Source: JAJFVC01 sp039698075 (GTDB lineage Bacteria; Planctomycetota; Planctomycetia; Pirellulales; Thermoguttaceae). Taken from it: 64,000 nt of DNA. The stretch covers positions 10,426-74,425 of the forward strand of contig JBDKTJ010000074.1 in assembly GCA_039698075.1 (NCBI GenBank), given 5' to 3'. The notes under the pieces are model-generated. The model worked only from the letters and a program-made list of their open reading frames with translations. It was not told where the DNA came from and ran no database searches. The translations under genes and the position numbers were made by a program. Positions 1-8,739 of this stretch are shown here, piece after piece (positions within the stretch are counted from its first letter, which is position 1; each line of letters begins with the position of its first letter).

Positions 1-24
1 TCGGCGTGGATCATGGAGTGAGGG

Positions 25-49
25 ACGAAAGAAAGACCGGAAAATCCGG
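25..49 (-). terminator. Candidate intrinsic terminator after the rhomboid-like gene
   Basis: On the minus strand a CCGGA stem, three-base loop and TCCGG are followed by the T-rich run TCTTTCTTTCGT, 24 bases beyond the stop of the gene ending at 74. The stem is short, so this is tentative. Confidence 0.4.
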
Positions 50-73
50 CCGCTGATCCTCAATTTCCAATTC

Positions 74-889
74 CTAGTTCGCTTCCTCGTTGCCAACCCC
101 TTGCTTTGCCACGATGTGCCTATGCGTTTGAAGGTGCTTGTCGCAATAGCATGGCGAGCCGTCGCATTTGGAACAGTAGCGGAAGCTGAGTTCGGAATTG
201 CGAAGACTGTCGGCTCCGCAGACGGAACACACATGCCTGGGTGTCTTGGCAGCGCGGCTCTGCTCCGCTTGTCGGGCCATGCGTCGCCGACCGGAACGGA
301 GTCGCGACAGAATGTCGGACCAGAAGAACAATACGAAGTTGCACACCGAAGCCAGCACCAACAGCTTGGTCATTACGTCACCGGACAACATCACCACCAG
401 ATAGTAAAGCCACGTCAGCGCGGCCATCCACTTCATCTTGACCGGCAAAATGAACATGAACAGAATCTGGAAATCGGGATATAAATAGGCGAAAGCCAGA
501 AACACCGAGCCTTGAAGGAATCCGAGGGAAGCGGCAGCGTCCGGTTGAAGGAATGACACCGCCACCGTGGCCGCCCAGCCCACCAGCAGATAGACGTTGT
601 AACGGAACTCGCCCCACGTATGTTCCAACGCCGTGCCCATCAGGTAGAACATGTACCAGAAGAAGAAGGCGAACAGCGGATTGCTCAACGGCGGAGTGCC
701 GAGGAACGTGACCAATCGCCAAAACTCGCCTTCCAACACGCGGCGCGGCATCAGCGCGATGCTTGACAACAACGACGGGTTGCCTTGCTGGAAGAAATAG
801 GCAACGACCTGGCAGGCGATAAGCCCCTCGGTCAGATGCGGCACGGCGAACCGTCCGAAGCGGCGTTGCAGTCGATCAAGCAGTCGCAT
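74..889 (-). CDS. Rhomboid/Derlin-like membrane protein with C-terminal zinc ribbon, probably not a protease
   Basis: A 271-residue polytopic membrane protein. About six hydrophobic segments lie between residues 20 and 195, in the order expected of the rhomboid fold. The loop and helix where rhomboids carry GxSG reads FLQGSVFLAFAYLYP, so a serine is near the right place. The later helix that should carry the catalytic His reads ASVCNFVLFFW, with Asn or Phe instead. A Ser-His dyad is therefore not evident, suggesting a Derlin-like pseudoprotease. After a basic linker (residues 196-215) the C terminus has CSVC, CSKC and CYCDKH clusters, a likely zinc-binding ribbon facing the cytoplasm. Substrate or partner is unknown. 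The gene stands alone, 38 bases downstream of scpB on the same strand, so co-transcription is possible. Confidence 0.6.
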   Translation of the reverse strand: MRLLDRLQRRFGRFAVPHLTEGLIACQVVAYFFQQGNPSLLSSIALMPRRVLEGEFWRLVTFLGTPPLSNPLFAFFFWYMFYLMGTALEHTWGEFRYNVYLLVGWAATVAVSFLQPDAAASLGFLQGSVFLAFAYLYPDFQILFMFILPVKMKWMAALTWLYYLVVMLSGDVMTKLLVLASVCNFVLFFWSDILSRLRSGRRRMARQAEQSRAAKTPRHVCSVCGADSLRNSELSFRYCSKCDGSPCYCDKHLQTHRHIVAKQGVGNEEAN

Positions 890-927
890 CGGCGGTCATT
901 GTGGAAAAATGGCGGGCGAAACGATCG

Positions 928-1200
928 TTACTCTTTTTCTTCTTCGTCTTCTTCCTCGTCTTCGTCGTCATCATCCCAGTCGTCGTCTTCGTCGTCGTCC
1001 CAGTCTTCATCTTCGTCGTCGTCCCAGTCGTCGTCGTCCCAGTCCTCGTCTTCGTCCTCATCCTCGTCTGAATCGTCGTCGTCCTCGACCTCTTCCCACG
1101 GCTGTTCGTCCAGATCGTCGTCTTGGTCCTCATCCTCGTCTTCATCGTCGTCCTCGTCCAGATCTTCGTCGTAATCCTCGTCCTTGTCGTCTTTAGGACC
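928..1200. repeat. Trinucleotide-type low-complexity tract encoding the ScpB acidic tail
   Basis: A run of tcg/tct/tca triplets on the plus strand, read as GAC/GAT/GAA on the coding strand. It is the largest simple-sequence region in the window and could vary in length between strains by slippage in multiples of three. Confidence 0.8.
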
Positions 1201-2112
1201 GGCGACGATTTCCTGGCTGGATAGGTCGTCGTGTCGGGGGCGCGACGCGACGCCACTTTGGTTGTCGACAAACGTTTTTCGTCGAGGCTCTTTGGTGATC
1301 GAGGTGTTCACGTGGGTCTCCTCTTCCGCTACAGGGGCTTGATTGGATGAATGGATGGTTTCAGGTTTTGTATGGTCAGGATCGCCGGAGGCAACGGAAA
1401 CGTTGTGCTGAGGTTCGTCCGATGTTCGTTGAGTCCGCAGGACGTCGGCTCTAGGCAACTCGTCCAAGTGTCGAAGTCCGAAGACCTGCAAAAATTGTTT
1501 TGTCGTTCCATAGAGAAAAGGCCGGCCCAGTTCGTTTGATCGTCCGACGATTCGCACGAGGTCTCGTTCGATGAGTTGCCGAAGCACTTCCCCCGACTGC
1601 ACTCCACGGATTGCTTCGATGTCCGCCCGGAGAATCGGTTGCCGGTAGGCCACGACGGCCAAGGTTTCCATGGCCGGCGCCGACAAGCGAATTTCCGTTG
1701 GTGCGGAATGAAGCCGCCGTAACCACGGGGCGAACTTCAGTCGTGTCATCAATTGAAAACCGCCAGCCACCTCCTCGATCCGAAACGCACTTCCTTCGGA
1801 ATCGTATCTCCGATTTAATGTCCGGACAAGTGTACGTGCTTTTGTACCGTCCGCCAAGCCTGCCAACTGGGCTAGTTTTCGGCTGCTTTGGGGTTGTTGC
1901 GAAAGAAAAAAAACGGCCTCCAATAGGGAAACCCTCTTGTCGTGGGGGGCGGCAAGTTTCTCTTGTTGATGAACTTGATGGCCAAACCAATGCCGATACC
2001 CCCCGGTTTGGTCACGATCCGCCAAAATTGATACTCTGGGAACGCACGAACGGCGATATCGCATCGCCACGCTTCCCAACTGGCGTCCGAGGCTCAACCA
2101 TGACCGTTTCAT
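928..2112 (-). CDS. scpB: Segregation and condensation protein B with long acidic tail
   Basis: ScpB partners ScpA and SMC in the bacterial condensin that organises chromosomes. The core (about residues 55-235) shows the paired winged-helix pattern, including LLEAVFFLSQQP near the start and the conserved PAMETLAVVAYRQPI stretch followed by RGVQSGEVLRQLIERDLV. The remainder is unusual: after a polar linker the last ~100 residues are almost only Asp and Glu with evenly spaced Trp (DEDWDDDDW-type repeats). This tail is written as GAC/GAT/GAA triplets and shows on the plus strand as a tcgtcgtcttcg microsatellite. The ATG at 2112 was chosen; ATGs at 2148 and 2064 are alternatives. scpA is not adjacent. 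Confidence 0.85.
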   Translation of the reverse strand: MKRSWLSLGRQLGSVAMRYRRSCVPRVSILADRDQTGGYRHWFGHQVHQQEKLAAPHDKRVSLLEAVFFLSQQPQSSRKLAQLAGLADGTKARTLVRTLNRRYDSEGSAFRIEEVAGGFQLMTRLKFAPWLRRLHSAPTEIRLSAPAMETLAVVAYRQPILRADIEAIRGVQSGEVLRQLIERDLVRIVGRSNELGRPFLYGTTKQFLQVFGLRHLDELPRADVLRTQRTSDEPQHNVSVASGDPDHTKPETIHSSNQAPVAEEETHVNTSITKEPRRKTFVDNQSGVASRPRHDDLSSQEIVAGPKDDKDEDYDEDLDEDDDEDEDEDQDDDLDEQPWEEVEDDDDSDEDEDEDEDWDDDDWDDDEDEDWDDDEDDDWDDDDEDEEEDEEEKE

Positions 2113-2232
2113 GCCACTAAACCTAAGCAAAACTACCCGACGCAACAAGCCGTTGCACGCATTTTCAGGTCACAAGTCGTCCCCCAATGTGTGAGCGGGC
2201 TGGAGACTTGTTCTGGGAGAGGTTCGAGAGGC

Positions 2233-2808
2233 TCAATTTTGACCGCCGCGCCACGTCTCCACTTGCTGCAACACCTGCCGCATGGCTTGAAGCGGGTCAC
2301 TCTGCACGGCCTCGAAGCAACGGGTGTAGTCGGCGCTGCCGCCGATGGCCATTTTGCAGTAGAACCGGTACATGGACTGCTGACCGCCCCAGGACTCCAA
2401 CAAATAGTAAGTTGCACCCAGTTGCTGGAGCTGCTTGGGAATGGTTTCAAAGGGATCGCCGGGTGCTTCCTGTGCGGCAATTGGTGAGGCGGTCAGGCTG
2501 GTTTCGGAGGAGGTTTGATAGCTGACGGGCACAACAGCCCGGGTGTCTCGGGCGGCTTGATTCCAGGCGTCGGGGCCAGCGTCGGGATTTTTGGCTTGGG
2601 TCGGGCCGGCGATCGACAAGGTGGCAGGCGAGTCCTGCGACGGCGTCGCTGCCGCCGAGGCCAATTCCAGAAGGGCTGGCCAACGAAACTCTTGGACCTT
2701 CTTGATCGCCTCGTGCCAGGAAGTGCCCGACAGGGCCAGCACGGGGATGCCCACCGCGCAGGTCAACATGATCAACGCTCGTCCGGCCGCCGCCACGGGA
2801 GATCGCAT
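2233..2808 (-). CDS. Secreted or membrane-anchored protein of unknown function
   Basis: 191 residues from the ATG at 2808, which has GAGGTG eight bases upstream; an ATG at 2856 is less likely. A hydrophobic segment at residues 8-30 (GRALIMLTCAVGIPVLALSG) looks like a signal anchor or signal peptide. A Ser/Thr/Pro/Ala-rich linker follows to about residue 120. The C-terminal ~70 residues look folded and conserved, with LQQLGATYYLLESWGG, FYCKMAIGG and CFEAVQSDPLQAM. Residues FYCK and RCFEAV give two cysteines that could form a disulfide outside the cytoplasm. I do not recognise a named family; the style matches planctomycete-restricted conserved hypotheticals. Confidence 0.6.
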   Translation of the reverse strand: MRSPVAAAGRALIMLTCAVGIPVLALSGTSWHEAIKKVQEFRWPALLELASAAATPSQDSPATLSIAGPTQAKNPDAGPDAWNQAARDTRAVVPVSYQTSSETSLTASPIAAQEAPGDPFETIPKQLQQLGATYYLLESWGGQQSMYRFYCKMAIGGSADYTRCFEAVQSDPLQAMRQVLQQVETWRGGQN

Positions 2809-2943
2809 TGCTTGACACCTCGCCCAAAATCCATCAAGAAGGCGGGATGATAGCAAGTTATCGAATCTTATGGCAACGCCAATTTTGACGTGCCATAGCA
2901 GAGGACTGGGGTCGGAAGCCGCGGCAATCGAATGATTTGCCCC

Positions 2944-3432
2944 TCAATTGGCTGGTCCTTCGCCCTCTTGTCGCTTCTGGTATTCCGCCTCGACTTCCTT
3001 TTCCAAGGCGGCGATCTTTTCGAGTCGTCGAGCGTGACGCCCCCCCTCGAATGGTGTGTTTAGCCAGATTTCGACCATCCGGTCGATTAAGCGTTCGCCC
3101 AACAAGTCGGCCGACAGACAGAGCACGTTCGAGTCGTTGTGCCGCCGACACAATTCGGCCGTGATGTCGTCGTGGCAGGGGGCTGCCCGCACGCCAGGCA
3201 CCTTGTTTGCAGCGATGCACATACCGAGTCCCGTCCCGCAAATCAAGATGCCGCGATCGACTTCATGGCGGCTGACCCGGTGGGCGACATCGGCTGCAAT
3301 GTCCGGATAATCGACTGCTTCGGACGAAAACGTGCCGACGTCGATCACTTCGTGGCCAAGCCGACGGGCCAAATCGATGACTTTTGTGCGGACGTCAAAT
3401 CCGCGATGGTCGGTTCCAACAGCAATTCGCAT
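2944..3432 (-). CDS. rpiB: Ribose-5-phosphate isomerase B
   Basis: Interconverts ribulose 5-phosphate and ribose 5-phosphate in the pentose phosphate pathway (cytoplasm). The 162-residue protein begins MRIAVGTDHRGFDVR, as usual for RpiB/LacAB. It carries the ICGTGLGMCIAANKVPGVRAA segment with the active-site Cys, then CHDD with the conserved His, and the HNDSNVLCL motif. The C terminus is slightly long and charged (AALEKEVEAEYQKRQEG). Length is close to the family norm. The gene is 77 bases downstream of the tsaC fusion on the same strand, so the two may share a transcript. Confidence 0.93.
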   Translation of the reverse strand: MRIAVGTDHRGFDVRTKVIDLARRLGHEVIDVGTFSSEAVDYPDIAADVAHRVSRHEVDRGILICGTGLGMCIAANKVPGVRAAPCHDDITAELCRRHNDSNVLCLSADLLGERLIDRMVEIWLNTPFEGGRHARRLEKIAALEKEVEAEYQKRQEGEGPAN

Positions 3433-3509
3433 GGGATCAACACCTTTTCGATGTTAAACCGCCACGACAACGTGACGGTTGTGTGTCCGATTTCCGATGG
3501 TCAAATATC

Positions 3510-4652
3510 CTACTGTTTTCCGACCTCGGCTGAAAGCGGCAAGTTGTCGAGGCGGGCCTTCAAATTCGCTTGAATTTCCTGAGCGCACTGGCAATAGCGA
3601 TCCACCGATGCTCCGATCGGATCGGAAATGTCGATCCCGCCGGCCGAAAGCAACTGCGTGCGGCCCGCCGCTGAAGGCCATTGGGCCAACAAGGCATCGC
3701 GGTGGGATCGAGTCATTGTGAAGATTACGTCGGCGTGGCGAACGAGGGACTCGGTGAGCGGCTGCGTCTCATGGCCGGCCAGGTCGAGCCCCATGTCGGC
3801 CATGACTCGAACGGCTTCTTCGCTGGCCTGTCCGCCCAACATGGCGGCGATGCCGGCCGACATCACCAAAACGCCGTGATCTTCGAGTTCGTCGATCCCG
3901 CAGTTTAGCCGCTCGGCCAGCATTTGTCGGCAAAGCATTTCGGCCATGGGACTCCGACACGTATTGCCGGTGCAAACAAACAACACCAGCAAGCTGGAAA
4001 GCCGTTTCAGCGTTCGTTCGGGCACGACGCCGACTCGCAACACTTCGTAGCGGCCTTGCTGAACCCGGACAACCGACGACGGCTGCCCGAATCGGCACGG
4101 CCCATCGTCGATAATCATATCGACCGCGTCGCCGAAGGCCTCTAAAACCTCCTGAGCGTTGACAGCCTCGGGTTTTCCTGCCCGATTTGCGCTGGAAAGC
4201 GTCAACGGACCAGCCAACATCCGCAGCACGTCGTGAACCACTTGATGACCGGGCACCCGCAAGCCGACCGTCTGCCGAGGCGATACGGCTTGCTGCACCA
4301 GTGGCGGCAATCGATGCACGAGACTTTCAGGATGCGAATTGTCGACCACCAGTGTGACCGGGCCCGGCCAACAACGACGCGCAAGCCGTTCGGCCAGCGC
4401 GCACATGTCGGGGGCGTAGTCGCGAGCCTCGTCGACGCTCTTGATGGCCAACGCCAACGGTTTGGCGGCCGTCCGTTCCTTCAGCGAAACCAGTCGTTCG
4501 ACGGCCTTCTCGTTCAGCGCGCTGGCCGCCACGCCATAGACCGTTTCGGTGGGCAACGCCACCAGACCGCCTTCCGCCAGAGCCTGCACGATGCGGTGAA
4601 CCACATCGCGCCAATCCTCAGTGCTGCGTAAATCGATCACCACTGGCGGCAT
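3510..4652 (-). CDS. TsaC/Sua5-type threonylcarbamoyl-AMP synthase fused to a low-molecular-weight protein tyrosine phosphatase
   Basis: 380 residues with two enzyme domains. Residues 1 to ~215 are a YrdC/Sua5/TsaC domain, seen in GGLVALPTETVYGVAASA, KPLALAI and SSANRAGKP; this family makes threonylcarbamoyl-AMP for the t6A modification of ANN-decoding tRNAs. From about residue 220 a low-molecular-weight tyrosine phosphatase follows: the P-loop CTGNTCRS (residues 227-234, CX5RS) and the acid loop SDPIGAS both look intact. The P-loop follows YrdC without a long linker and there is no stop or frameshift, so this is a true fusion. It is too short to hold YrdC plus a separate Sua5 C-terminal domain. 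The start at 4652 was chosen because the YrdC core follows directly. Confidence 0.85.
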   Translation of the reverse strand: MPPVVIDLRSTEDWRDVVHRIVQALAEGGLVALPTETVYGVAASALNEKAVERLVSLKERTAAKPLALAIKSVDEARDYAPDMCALAERLARRCWPGPVTLVVDNSHPESLVHRLPPLVQQAVSPRQTVGLRVPGHQVVHDVLRMLAGPLTLSSANRAGKPEAVNAQEVLEAFGDAVDMIIDDGPCRFGQPSSVVRVQQGRYEVLRVGVVPERTLKRLSSLLVLFVCTGNTCRSPMAEMLCRQMLAERLNCGIDELEDHGVLVMSAGIAAMLGGQASEEAVRVMADMGLDLAGHETQPLTESLVRHADVIFTMTRSHRDALLAQWPSAAGRTQLLSAGGIDISDPIGASVDRYCQCAQEIQANLKARLDNLPLSAEVGKQ

Positions 4653-4836
4653 GGCAAAACCCGTTGCACCCCACAATTTTGAGCGTAAACATATTATTTT
4701 ATGGGCGGTTGCGACCACCCGTCAAGCCGCCGACGAGAAAAAAGGCCCACGATCGTGGGGATTCGCTCCTTCCCTCGAAGTGATTGGGCAAGTACACTAA
4801 AGGATTCCAATTTAACCGGGATGCAATTCGGGTTTT

Positions 4837-5835
4837 ATGTTTATTGACGAAACGGAAATTCACGTAGCAGCCGGCAAAGGCGGCGACGGGTGCGTCAGCT
4901 TCCGCCGCGAAAAATATATCGCTCGCGGAGGGCCGGACGGCGGCGACGGCGGCGACGGCGGCAGCGTCGTCCTTGTAGCCGAACAGGGGGTCGACAGCCT
5001 TGCGCCGCTGACGCATCGAAGTCTGTGGGATGCCCCAAGCGGGCAGCCCGGCGCCGGGGCCGGTTGTCACGGTCGCTCGGCCGAAGATCTGATCATTCCA
5101 GTGCCGACCGGCACGATGATTTTCGACGCCAAACACGGGCACCTGCTCAAAGATCTTTCGGCGATGGGCGAGCGAGTCGTCGTGGCTCAAGGCGGGCACG
5201 GCGGCAAGGGCAACATCCGGTTCAAGTCCGCGACCAACCGGACGCCGCGGCAATTTACGCGCGGCGAGCCCGGCGAGGCTCGCACCTTGCGACTTGAACT
5301 GAAAGTGATCGCCGACGTCGGGCTGGTCGGCAAGCCGAACGCCGGCAAGAGCACGCTGTTGAGCCGATTGTCGCGGGCACGGCCCGAGATCGCTCCCTAC
5401 CCGTTCACGACCAAATATCCAAATCTCGGCCGCGTGCAGGTCGACCTCGATCGGTCGTTCGTCATGGCCGACATTCCAGGCTTGATCGAAGGCGCGCATG
5501 AGGGCGCGGGGCTAGGGCACGAGTTTCTACGTCACATCGAGCGGGCTGGCATTTTGATCCATCTGGTCGAACCCGACCCAACCGACGGCACGGAACCGCT
5601 TCAGAACTATCGAGCCATTCGCAGCGAGCTGGAAAAACACAGCGCCGAATTGGGCGCTCGGCCCGAGATCGTTGTTGTCACCAAAGCCGACCTGCCGGCC
5701 GGCGAAGAGGTCCGTCGTTGTTTGGCCGATGAAATTGGTCGCGACGTGTTGCTGATTTCCGCGGTGACCGGACAGGGGCTCAACCAGTTGGTCGGCCGGA
5801 TCGCCAAAACGCTTCAAGGGGAGCCGGCGTGGTGA
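4837..5835 (+). CDS. obg: Obg/CgtA GTPase
   Basis: Ribosome-associated GTPase acting in 50S maturation and stress signalling. The 332-residue protein has the N-terminal glycine-rich Obg domain (residues 1-155, FIDETEIHVAAGKGGDGCVSFRREK and many GG pairs). The G domain follows: GKPNAGKSTLLS (G1), DIPGLIEGAHEGAGLGHEFLRHIER (G3 and switch), TKAD (G4) and SAVTGQG (G5). There is no C-terminal OCT extension, which is common. In many bacteria obg follows rplU-rpmA. Here rpmA lies about 2.5 kb away on the other strand, so that cluster is broken up. The stop overlaps the start of coaX, implying translational coupling. Confidence 0.95.
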   Translation: MFIDETEIHVAAGKGGDGCVSFRREKYIARGGPDGGDGGDGGSVVLVAEQGVDSLAPLTHRSLWDAPSGQPGAGAGCHGRSAEDLIIPVPTGTMIFDAKHGHLLKDLSAMGERVVVAQGGHGGKGNIRFKSATNRTPRQFTRGEPGEARTLRLELKVIADVGLVGKPNAGKSTLLSRLSRARPEIAPYPFTTKYPNLGRVQVDLDRSFVMADIPGLIEGAHEGAGLGHEFLRHIERAGILIHLVEPDPTDGTEPLQNYRAIRSELEKHSAELGARPEIVVVTKADLPAGEEVRRCLADEIGRDVLLISAVTGQGLNQLVGRIAKTLQGEPAW

Positions 5836-6602
5836 GGAAATCGTTCGTCGCCGTGGACGTCGGCAACGCCCGGATTAAACTTGGGTTGTTTGCAGGCGAT
5901 TGCGTAAAAGGGTTGCCGTCGCCGTTGCGGACACTATCGTTTTTCGGCGACGCGCCGGCGCTGGACGAAGTTGCCAACTGGCTGGCGGAGGCGGCCGATG
6001 AAAAACTTGCCTGGTGGATCGCCAGCGTGAACCGGCCTGCGGCCTCGCGATGGATCGATTGGTTGCACGACCATCGGCCGGCCGATCGCGTGTCGCTGTT
6101 GGCCTCCGGCGACTTACCGTTGGAAGTGCAGGTTGAGCGGCCTGACATGGTCGGCGTAGATCGGTTGGTCGACGCGGTGGCGGTCAATCGGTTGCGAACG
6201 GCCGGTCGGGCGGCCGTGATCGTGGATGTCGGCTCGGCCATCACGGTCGATCTGATTTCCTCGGACGGGAGTTTTCGGGGCGGCGCGATTTTGCCGGGGC
6301 TGCAAATGGCGGCCCGAGCCCTGCACGAGTTCACCGATCTGCTGCCGTCGGTTGATCTTTCGGAACTGGACGATCCACCGCCGGCCTTGGGCGCGACCAC
6401 CGAGTCGGCCATTGCGTCGGGATTGTTTTGGGGCGCCGTCGGTTCGATTCGGCAATTAATCGAACGGCTGGGCGACGGAGCCTCGCCGCAGGTGTTTCTG
6501 ACCGGCGGAGCGGGCGCAGTCGTGGCCGAGTTGCTCGGGCTGGACGTTCGTTACGAACCCAATTTGACGTTGGCCGGCATTGCCGCCGCTGTGCAATCGT
6601 AG
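5829..6602 (+). CDS. coaX: Type III pantothenate kinase
   Basis: Phosphorylates pantothenate in the first step of CoA synthesis. The 257-residue protein shows the acetate-kinase-superfamily motifs of CoaX: DVGNARIKLGLF (phosphate 1), MVGVDRLVDAVA (GxDR region) and DVGSAITVDLISSDGSFRGGAILPG (phosphate 2), then FLTGGAGAVVAELLG near the C terminus. The usual GNT and GTA triplets read GNA and GSA, mild variants. Translation starts at GTG 5829 or the next codon, GTG 5832, overlapping the obg stop. panB, another pantothenate/CoA gene, is elsewhere in the window at 36.3 kb. Confidence 0.88.
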   Translation: MVRKSFVAVDVGNARIKLGLFAGDCVKGLPSPLRTLSFFGDAPALDEVANWLAEAADEKLAWWIASVNRPAASRWIDWLHDHRPADRVSLLASGDLPLEVQVERPDMVGVDRLVDAVAVNRLRTAGRAAVIVDVGSAITVDLISSDGSFRGGAILPGLQMAARALHEFTDLLPSVDLSELDDPPPALGATTESAIASGLFWGAVGSIRQLIERLGDGASPQVFLTGGAGAVVAELLGLDVRYEPNLTLAGIAAAVQS

Positions 6603-6613
6603 GAGCTTCTTTC

Positions 6614-6991
6614 GTGTTCCAAAAACTTTTGTTGCTGGCCGCCGCCGGATCGTTGGGCACGTTGGCCCGATATGGGCTGGGCGGGCTGGTTCAAAACCAC
6701 TACGGCAAGGTTTTTCCTTGGGGGACGGTCGCGGTCAATCTGCTCGGCTGCTTGGCGTTCGGATTGGTGTGGTCGGCATTGCAAGAACGTTGGTCTGGCA
6801 GCGGTGAAGCTCGCGCGATTATTTTGATTGGATTCATGGGAGCATTTACCACGTTCTCGACGTTCATGTTCGAGACCAATCAACTTCTGCGCGATTCACA
6901 GTGGATGTCGGCGCTTGGTTATTTTGCATTGCACAACGTCGGCGGGTTGGTCGCGTTGGTGATCGGTCTGGTCGTGGGACGGCTTTTGTAA
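6614..6991 (+). CDS. crcB: CrcB/Fluc fluoride channel
   Basis: Exports fluoride across the inner membrane as a dual-topology dimer. 125 residues from a GTG start at 6614, preceded by AGGAG at 6602-6606. It has four hydrophobic helices. Fluc signatures are AAAGSLGTLARYGLGG, PWGTVAVNLLGC (central Asn) and GFMGAFTTFSTFMFET (phenylalanine/threonine track lining the pore). The gene is 11 bases after coaX and 28 before the DUF190 gene, with no room for a crcB-type fluoride riboswitch directly upstream, so expression probably follows obg-coaX. Confidence 0.92.
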   Translation: MFQKLLLLAAAGSLGTLARYGLGGLVQNHYGKVFPWGTVAVNLLGCLAFGLVWSALQERWSGSGEARAIILIGFMGAFTTFSTFMFETNQLLRDSQWMSALGYFALHNVGGLVALVIGLVVGRLL

Positions 6992-7019
6992 GTTTTTCCT
7001 TGATTCTCCGGAGGTGCTC

Positions 7020-7361
7020 ATGCGACTGCCCGAAGAAGCGGAATTGCTGCGGATCTTTATCGGCGAGAGCGACCGACATCAAGGCAAGCCACTGTATGAG
7101 ATGATCGTGTTGGAGGCTCGGCGTCGCGGCATGGCCGGAGCGACGGTGTTGCGCGGCATCATGGGCTTCGGCGCTGACAGCCGGATGCACACCGCAAAAA
7201 TTTTGCGGCTTTCGGAAGATCTGCCAGTGGTTGTCGAAATTGTCGACACGCCCGAACACATCGCCGAATTCTTACCGGATTTGGACGCGATGATTCAAGA
7301 GGGCATGATCACGTTGGAACGGGCCCGCGTGATCGCCTATCGGCACAGCAAATCGCCGTAG
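7020..7361 (+). CDS. DUF190 family protein, PII-like
   Basis: A 113-residue cytoplasmic protein starting at ATG 7020 with GGAGG at 7010-7014. DUF190 hallmarks are LRIFIGESDRHQGKPLYEMIV, ARRRGMAGATVLRGIMGFGA and LPVVVEIVDTPEHI. DUF190 proteins have a ferredoxin-like fold related to PII regulators and are commonly found beside crcB, where a role in controlling fluoride export is suspected but not proven. Its position right after crcB fits that pairing. The nucleotide or ion it senses is unknown. Confidence 0.88.
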   Translation: MRLPEEAELLRIFIGESDRHQGKPLYEMIVLEARRRGMAGATVLRGIMGFGADSRMHTAKILRLSEDLPVVVEIVDTPEHIAEFLPDLDAMIQEGMITLERARVIAYRHSKSP

Positions 7362-7373
7362 TGTTCTGCGAAT

Positions 7374-8258
<885 letters not shown>

Positions 8259-8361
8259 AAGGGGGGCACTCCTGGGCCGGAGAGGAAAACAACTGCGCAA
8301 GACAGCCGATGCGCACACCGCATCCCGACGTTTCAGGATTGATCCCAGAATCGTCCGACGC

Positions 8362-8613
8362 TTAGCTTTGAGGGACCTCGACGTGAACGCGACGGCCGCC
8401 ACGATCAAACTTCACGCAGCCGTCGATCAGGGCGTACAACGTATAGTCGGAACCCTGGCCGACCCCTTTGCCGGCGTAAAACTTGTTGCCCACCTGTCGA
8501 ACGAGGATGCTTCCCGCCCGAACCTGTTCACCACCGAACCGCTTCACGCCGCGGTACTGGGGATTGCTGTCACGTCCGTTTCGGCTGGAGCCTTGGCCTT
8601 TTTTGTGTGCCAT
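8362..8613 (-). CDS. rpmA: 50S ribosomal protein L27
   Basis: An 83-residue ribosomal protein located near the peptidyl transferase centre. The N-terminal MAHKKGQGSSRNGRDSNPQYRGVKR and AGSILVRQVG are diagnostic. The N terminus begins MAHKKG directly, so no Firmicutes-type cleavable extension is present. rplU (L21), its usual upstream partner, is absent. The gene before it encodes a secreted hypothetical protein, and a 126-base gap with strong inverted repeats separates the two. Confidence 0.96.
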   Translation of the reverse strand: MAHKKGQGSSRNGRDSNPQYRGVKRFGGEQVRAGSILVRQVGNKFYAGKGVGQGSDYTLYALIDGCVKFDRGGRRVHVEVPQS

Positions 8614-8624
8614 GGAAAATACTA

Positions 8625-8701
8625 ATCGGCAAGAGACTACGAGCCGATCCCAAAACCTTTTCGCGTCTCGACATTTCCCGATCGTGGGAGACGTTTTGGG
8701 A
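8625..8701 (-). promoter_or_regulatory. Structured leader upstream of rpmA (two nested or adjacent hairpins)
   Basis: On the plus strand ATCGGC (8625-8630) pairs with GCCGAT (8643-8648). TCCCAAAA (8648-8655) pairs with TTTTGGGA (8694-8701), and inside it CGTCTC (8664-8669) pairs with GAGACG (8688-8693). All are perfect. The first hairpin ends 12 bases before the rpmA ATG. No T run follows the larger hairpin, so a regulatory leader is more likely than a terminator. It could be a binding site for autoregulation by a ribosomal protein. Confidence 0.4.
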
Positions 8702-8739
8702 CGGGCCCTTAACTTGGGGTTATCCGCGAACCTTTCTTT

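Noticed and set aside
2869..2897. Seven-base inverted repeat TATGGCA/TGCCATA between rpiB and the next gene
   Set aside because: A 15-base loop and no T run on either strand make it a poor terminator; an operator cannot be supported.
6603..6613. Fluoride riboswitch for crcB
   Set aside because: Only 11 bases separate coaX and crcB; no space for the motif.
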